DNA from: Erythrobacter sp.
GTDB taxonomy: Bacteria > Pseudomonadota > Alphaproteobacteria > Sphingomonadales > Sphingomonadaceae
Reading direction: 5' to 3'
DNA: 64,000 nt
Assembly: GCA_025698865.1 (NCBI GenBank)
Contig: JAILWQ010000004.1
Coordinates: 62,001 to 126,000 of the forward strand
The notes under the pieces are model-generated. The model did no database searches. It was not told where the DNA came from and was given only the letters and a program-made list of their open reading frames with translations. This document shows, in pieces, positions 60,349 to 64,000 of this stretch. The translations under genes were made by a program, and so were the position numbers. Positions within the stretch are counted from its first letter, which is position 1. Every line of letters starts with the position of its first letter.

Positions 60349-61974
60349 ATGGAAAGCATCGGCGCTGATCTCGAAGTCATGAAGCGCGTGCCGCTGGCAG
60401 ACGAGCATGTTACGGCAATGTGCGCAATCGGCCATGAGCGCGCCTATCACAAGGGTGAGATGGTCGCCGAAATCGGCCAACCTCATGATACGTTCGTCTA
60501 CGTTATCGAAGGTGAAATCGAAGTCGTCGATCCCTTTTCCGGTGAGCGCTTAATGGAATCTAGCCTTGGGCCGACTCAATTCATGGGCGACATTTCATTT
60601 CTCAACGCGGGGTCGCATTTTCTTCCAATGCGAGCGACAGTGGACACGCGTGTCATCGAGGTTCCGCGTGAAGACATGCTCGATCTAATGGGCCGCGTGC
60701 CCGAGCTTTCGGATCATATTATCACGGTGTTTGCCGCGCGCAGGCGCAGGCAGTTCGAACTCAAGAACAGCATGATCAAGCTGATCGGTGCCGACCGGGA
60801 TGCCGCGGTCCAGGGCGTGGAGACCTTCCTCGCGCGCAACCGCGTGCCCTTCCAGTCCTTCGACCTCGATAGCAGCGATGATGAGGCGTCGCGCCTGTGC
60901 AATCTGGTGGATCACGAACCGGCCGTCATCGTGGGGCAGGATCGCAAGCTGGATGATCCCACTCCCCGCAAGGTCGCCCAGATCCTCAATTTGGATCTCG
61001 ACGTCGCCGGCGATACGATTGTCGATACTCTCATCGTAGGCGGAGGGCCAGCAGGCGTCGCAGCTGCGGTCTATGCTGGGGCGGAAGGCCTGTCGGCGCT
61101 CGTAATCGAAGATACTGCTATCGGCGGTCAGGCGGGGACTTCGAGCCGGATCGAGAATTATATGGGATTTCCGACCGGCATTTCCGGTGCCGACCTCGTC
61201 TATCGCGGCCAGATACAAGCGATGAAGTTCGGCACCTGCTTTGCGATGCCGCGCCGGGTTGAAAAACTGGAAAAGCGACCCGACGGCCTGTTTCGCGCGA
61301 CGTTAGATGACGAAGCCCATGTCTGTGCGCGGGGAGTTGTGGTCGCGACCGGGGTGCAATATCGCCGCATGCCGCTCGACCGGCTCGAGGAATTCGAAGG
61401 CGCGGGGATATTCTACGCGGCGACCGACATGGAAGCGCGCTTTTGCCGCAACACCGATGCGATCGTGATCGGGGGCGGCAATTCCGCAGGGCAAGCCGCG
61501 ATGTATCTTTGCCGCGCGGCCAAGCAGGTCCATGTCCTGGTTCGTGGCGAGAGCTTGGCGGATTCTATGTCGAGCTATCTGAGCAGACGGCTGGAAGCCG
61601 AGCCCAACATCCAGATTCATTATGGCTGCAAGATCACTGCGCTGCATGGCGAGGATCATCTTGAAGCAGTGACGGTAATGGATGCGCAGGGAGAGTGGGG
61701 CATGGACACTCGCGCGCTGTTCATCATGATTGGTGCTGCACCCAATACGAACTGGCTCTCGGGTTTGGTCAAACTCGATGCCAAAGGCTTCGTGCACACC
61801 GGTGAAGCGGCCGGCGCAGAAACGCCTTACGAAACCTCCCATCGCGGAATCTTCGCTGTTGGAGACGTGCGCGCGGGATCGGTCAAACGCGTCGCTTCGG
61901 CCGTTGGTGAAGGCTCGGTCGTCATATCCGCCGTCTTCAACCATGTGCAGAACCTACCGGAGCTGGTACGCTAG
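60349..61974 (+). CDS. Cyclic nucleotide-domain/thioredoxin-reductase-like fusion without CxxC
   Basis: 541 residues. Residues about 18-140 are a cyclic-nucleotide-binding domain (HKGEMVAEIGQPHDTFVYVIEGEIEVVD), followed by a small thioredoxin-like stretch (about 155-215) and a flavoprotein with FAD site G231-G-G-P-A-G236 and NADPH site G375-G-G-N-S-A-G381. Where thioredoxin reductases have CxxC this protein has A357-A-T-D360, so it cannot reduce thioredoxin in the usual way. ATG at 60349 with GGAG just upstream. The N-terminal domain may be a redox or ligand sensor. Confidence 0.8.
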   Translation: MESIGADLEVMKRVPLADEHVTAMCAIGHERAYHKGEMVAEIGQPHDTFVYVIEGEIEVVDPFSGERLMESSLGPTQFMGDISFLNAGSHFLPMRATVDTRVIEVPREDMLDLMGRVPELSDHIITVFAARRRRQFELKNSMIKLIGADRDAAVQGVETFLARNRVPFQSFDLDSSDDEASRLCNLVDHEPAVIVGQDRKLDDPTPRKVAQILNLDLDVAGDTIVDTLIVGGGPAGVAAAVYAGAEGLSALVIEDTAIGGQAGTSSRIENYMGFPTGISGADLVYRGQIQAMKFGTCFAMPRRVEKLEKRPDGLFRATLDDEAHVCARGVVVATGVQYRRMPLDRLEEFEGAGIFYAATDMEARFCRNTDAIVIGGGNSAGQAAMYLCRAAKQVHVLVRGESLADSMSSYLSRRLEAEPNIQIHYGCKITALHGEDHLEAVTVMDAQGEWGMDTRALFIMIGAAPNTNWLSGLVKLDAKGFVHTGEAAGAETPYETSHRGIFAVGDVRAGSVKRVASAVGEGSVVISAVFNHVQNLPELVR

Positions 61975-62084
61975 CTTATCGGATAGGCCCCCCGCCCGGA
62001 TCATTGAGGAAGCTGCAAAGTCGCTGCTGAAAAGAAAGGCAGCGCTATGCCGATCTGCGCACAACAACCGAGAGGCCGAGCCAG

Positions 62085-62098
62085 CATCTGCGCAGATG
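62085..62098. repeat. 14-base perfect palindrome
   Basis: CATCTGCGCAGATG lies in the 278-base gap after the flavoprotein gene, 111 bases after its stop. No repeat partner was seen. The rest of the gap shows no gene; CTGCTTA and TAAGCAG near 62148-62172 could pair. Confidence 0.3.
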
Positions 62099-62252
62099 TC
62101 TGCCGCGAGCACCTACTTTAAAGGCGCGAAGGCTATGACACGTGTCCTGCTTACGGACTTTTTTGGGCCTTAAGCAGACTGGCAGATTTCGATGAAATCC
62201 AGCAGAAAGCCGCCACTAATCCACCCTGACTACTGAATTGCCGCACTAATCC

Positions 62253-62818
62253 TCAACCGGCGGACCGCAGACGCTGAAGGTCGCTAACTTGGTCGATGTC
62301 GGTAAGTTGGCGCTTCTGGGAAGGCGCGATAAGCTTGGCATCTCCCAAATCGAGGCTTCGTGCTCCCCGGTCGCCATCGAGGGTTTCGAGCAGTGGGAAA
62401 ACCGAACGCGGGAAAATCGCCGGACATCCTGCAGAGCCATCGTGATAGCGCGTGAAGGCCACGCCTTGCGCTGCAATGAGGCGCTCGAGATGGGCGCGCG
62501 ATACGAGCGGCATGTCGGCGAGCATGACAATCACGCGATCGCAATTGACAAGCGCGCGCACTCCTGCAGCGATCGAAGTGCCCATTCCCTGCATTGCGAA
62601 CTGGTTTTCGACCCGCACCCACCCCAAGCGGCTGCCAATCGGCTATCCGGTTCGATAACCACGACACGCTCGCTGAAATCGATCGCCTCTGCGGTTCGCG
62701 CAGCCCGTTCCCACAGGGGTCGTCCGCGAAATTCGGCCATGAGCTTACCGCCGCCGAACCGCTTCGCCTGGCCCGCAGCAAGCAGGACCGCGCCCGTCCT
62801 TGGCTCAGGCGGCGGCAC
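62253..62818 (-). pseudogene. MobA-like nucleotidyltransferase, frameshifted
   Basis: Two frames together make one MobA/MocA-type protein: AVLLAAGQAKRFGGGKLMAEF in the first, and VENQFAMQGMGTSIAAG plus VIVMLADMPLVSRAHLERL in the second. The break falls at a run of four C (62622-62625; four G on the coding strand), and one added base restores the frame. It is either a real inactivating deletion or a sequencing error. The family attaches CMP or GMP to molybdopterin. GTG start at 62818 overlaps the xdhC-like gene. Confidence 0.75.
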
Positions 62819-63659
62819 GCATTTGCTCGTAGCGACCGACGATTTGGGACAGTGCCGACAGCGCAAGGTCTCGCGGAGACTTGCAGGCAGGCAAGAGTCC
62901 GATCGGGCTTGTCAGTCGCGCGATTTGCTCTTCCGAAACGCCGCGCGCACCGAGCGCCATTGTGCGATCGGAGCGCGCCCGCTCCCCGCCCTGCGCTCCT
63001 ATATAGAAGGCGTCACTCGCCAATGCCTGTTCGAGCAAGGCCAGCTCCCATTCGTGATCGTGAAACAGCAGCAGGCAGGCCGTCCAGGGGTCGTAACGGG
63101 CGTGCCGCGCCACCTGTCCGAGCGTAAGGTCATCCTTCGAGAACGCTTCGACATCGATCTTCATGGCCGAACACAGATTAGCGACAGCCTGAAGTTCCGG
63201 TCCCTCCCCCAAGGCGACGAGTTTCAGGGAAGGGAAATATGTACGGTCCAACCGATGCTTGCCGCCTTCTACCAACAGCCGGGCCGGACGACGCGTGCGG
63301 AGTGCTGCGAGTGCGGAGCGACAGGTCCTTCGCTCAGGTTCCGGGTCAAGCAGGATATCAAGCCCGCCTCCACACGGCGGACGGAAATCGATTCGTGAGG
63401 ACCCGCGTCCATAGCGAACAACCCGCCGTTGCGTGCATTGGGTGATGTCAGTTGCCAGCTGGCTCTCAAGACAGCCATCGGCAAGATCGCCAACGGTCGT
63501 TCCGTCCGGCAAGACCGCCAGTTGCGCTCCGAGGCGGCGCGAAAAGCTGCCCTCGATCCCGACGATGGTGCAAAGCCCCACACCCGGCTGGCACGCGGCT
63601 GCGAGCGCGAGGTGATCTTCGTCGCTTACGGTCTCACTAGTGTAATCGGCCAGCATCAT
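62805..63659 (-). CDS. XdhC-family molybdenum cofactor insertion chaperone
   Basis: 284 residues. Segments TIVGIEGSFSRRLGAQLAVLPDG and DLADGCLESQLA near the N-terminus and an IGAQGGERARSDR with LTSPIGLL near the C-terminus are typical of XdhC/CoxI proteins, which load sulfurated cofactor into xanthine-dehydrogenase-family enzymes. ATG at 63659 overlaps the upstream large-subunit stop. Confidence 0.82.
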   Translation of the reverse strand: MMLADYTSETVSDEDHLALAAACQPGVGLCTIVGIEGSFSRRLGAQLAVLPDGTTVGDLADGCLESQLATDITQCTQRRVVRYGRGSSRIDFRPPCGGGLDILLDPEPERRTCRSALAALRTRRPARLLVEGGKHRLDRTYFPSLKLVALGEGPELQAVANLCSAMKIDVEAFSKDDLTLGQVARHARYDPWTACLLLFHDHEWELALLEQALASDAFYIGAQGGERARSDRTMALGARGVSEEQIARLTSPIGLLPACKSPRDLALSALSQIVGRYEQMRAAA

Positions 63660-64000
63660 TCGGGCATTGCAGCCAGGACGCGGTCCGGTGTCATCGGGTA
63701 ATCGAACAGCCGAGCCCCGCAGGCGTTGTAGATCGCATTGCCGATGGCTGCCGCACCGCCGCACATGCCAAGTTCGCCGATGCCCTTGGCCTGGATCTGA
63801 CTGGCCGCGCCATCGCGTTCTTCCACCAGAAGAACGTCGAGATCGGGAACGTCGCGATGCACGGGAACGTGATATTCGGCAAGATCGCAGTTGACGAGAT
63901 GGCCGTCGCGCGGATCGAATTCCAGCGCTTCTGTCAGGGCGAGACCTATGCTCCAGGTGATGCCTCCGATGCATTGCGAGCGCGCGGTGCTGGCGTTCAG
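63656..64000 (-). CDS. Xanthine dehydrogenase/aldehyde oxidase family molybdenum subunit, C-terminal part
   Basis: 114 residues up to the window edge. ARSQCIGGITWSIGLALTE, the NCDLAEYHVPVHRDVPDLDV segment and AKGIGELGMCGG, with the catalytic Glu of the KGxGE motif, identify the C-terminal end of a molybdopterin hydroxylase large subunit. Which substrate cannot be told from this part. It is coupled to xdhC and the MobA-like gene, the usual maturation partners. Confidence 0.85.
   Translation of the reverse strand: MNASTARSQCIGGITWSIGLALTEALEFDPRDGHLVNCDLAEYHVPVHRDVPDLDVLLVEERDGAASQIQAKGIGELGMCGGAAAIGNAIYNACGARLFDYPMTPDRVLAAMPE

Noticed and set aside
1-64000. CRISPR arrays, tRNA or rRNA genes
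   Set aside because: No regular short repeats with spacers and no cloverleaf or rRNA-like segments were recognised by reading; a dedicated scan was not possible.

Overview
The window is about 64 kb of high-GC DNA from an alphaproteobacterium. Gene order and protein style (split FlgJ, short FlgD and FlgE, sigma-54 flagellar promoters, PQQ-type dehydrogenase beside a CoxA-CoxC fusion) suggest Sphingomonadales, probably an Erythrobacter-like lineage; this is inferred from gene content and not proven by a marker gene. No rRNA, tRNA, CRISPR array or recognisable transposase was seen.

Region 1 (1-26.4 kb) is a nearly continuous flagellar locus. Rightward: the fliH end, fliI, fliJ, fliK, fliL, fliM, fliN, fliO, fliP, fliQ, fliR, flhB, fliD, fliS. 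Leftward from the middle: a MotA-like/MotB-like pair, flgA, flgM, flgN, then a lytic transglycosylase, flhA and the sigma-28 gene fliA. Rightward again: flgB, C, D, E, F, G, H, I, J, K, L, motA, motB. Four sigma-54 type -24/-12 promoters (fliK, transglycosylase-flhA-fliA, flgA, flgB) and TTGCCG/CGGCAA inverted repeats near some of them point to a RpoN plus FlbD-like hierarchy that makes FliA, with FlgM as anti-sigma factor. Oddities are a second small stator-like pair, a FliM without the usual N-terminal CheY-binding motif, and a very short FlgD.

Region 2 (26.4-34.4 kb) is a respiratory cluster: a lipoprotein sorbosone/glucose dehydrogenase-like enzyme, two DUF2231 membrane proteins, an NAD(P)-binding protein, CtaG, a CopD/HemJ-like membrane protein, CoxB, a CoxA-CoxC fusion and a small membrane protein. 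CoxB has His where the CuA methionine ligand is expected.

Region 3 (34.4-38.5 kb) holds a siderophore-interacting flavoreductase behind a Fur-like palindrome, an alpha/beta hydrolase, a KgtP-like MFS symporter and a LysR regulator.

Region 4 (38.6-54.5 kb) is made of two convergent catabolic operons. The rightward one encodes a two-subunit ThDP decarboxylase, aldehyde dehydrogenase, acyl-CoA dehydrogenase, class III CoA-transferase, MaoC-type hydratase, CitE-type lyase and a porin. A coherent reading is a route from a branched 2-oxo dicarboxylic acid through methylsuccinyl/mesaconyl/citramalyl-CoA-like intermediates to acetyl-CoA and pyruvate. The leftward one encodes a HpcH/HpaI aldolase, a cupin-like protein, an MFS transporter, a BKACE-type beta-keto acid cleavage enzyme, a DcaP-like porin, an amidohydrolase and a flavin quinone reductase. 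Its substrate is not known.

Region 5 (54.9-64 kb) has a LysR regulator with a T-N11-A palindrome, a zinc alcohol dehydrogenase, a thioesterase, a GabD-like dehydrogenase, an A+T-richer stretch with possible tiny membrane ORFs and a lipoprotein, a cyclic-nucleotide-domain/thioredoxin-reductase-like fusion without the CxxC pair, a frameshifted MobA-like gene, an XdhC-like gene and the end of a xanthine-dehydrogenase-family molybdenum subunit.
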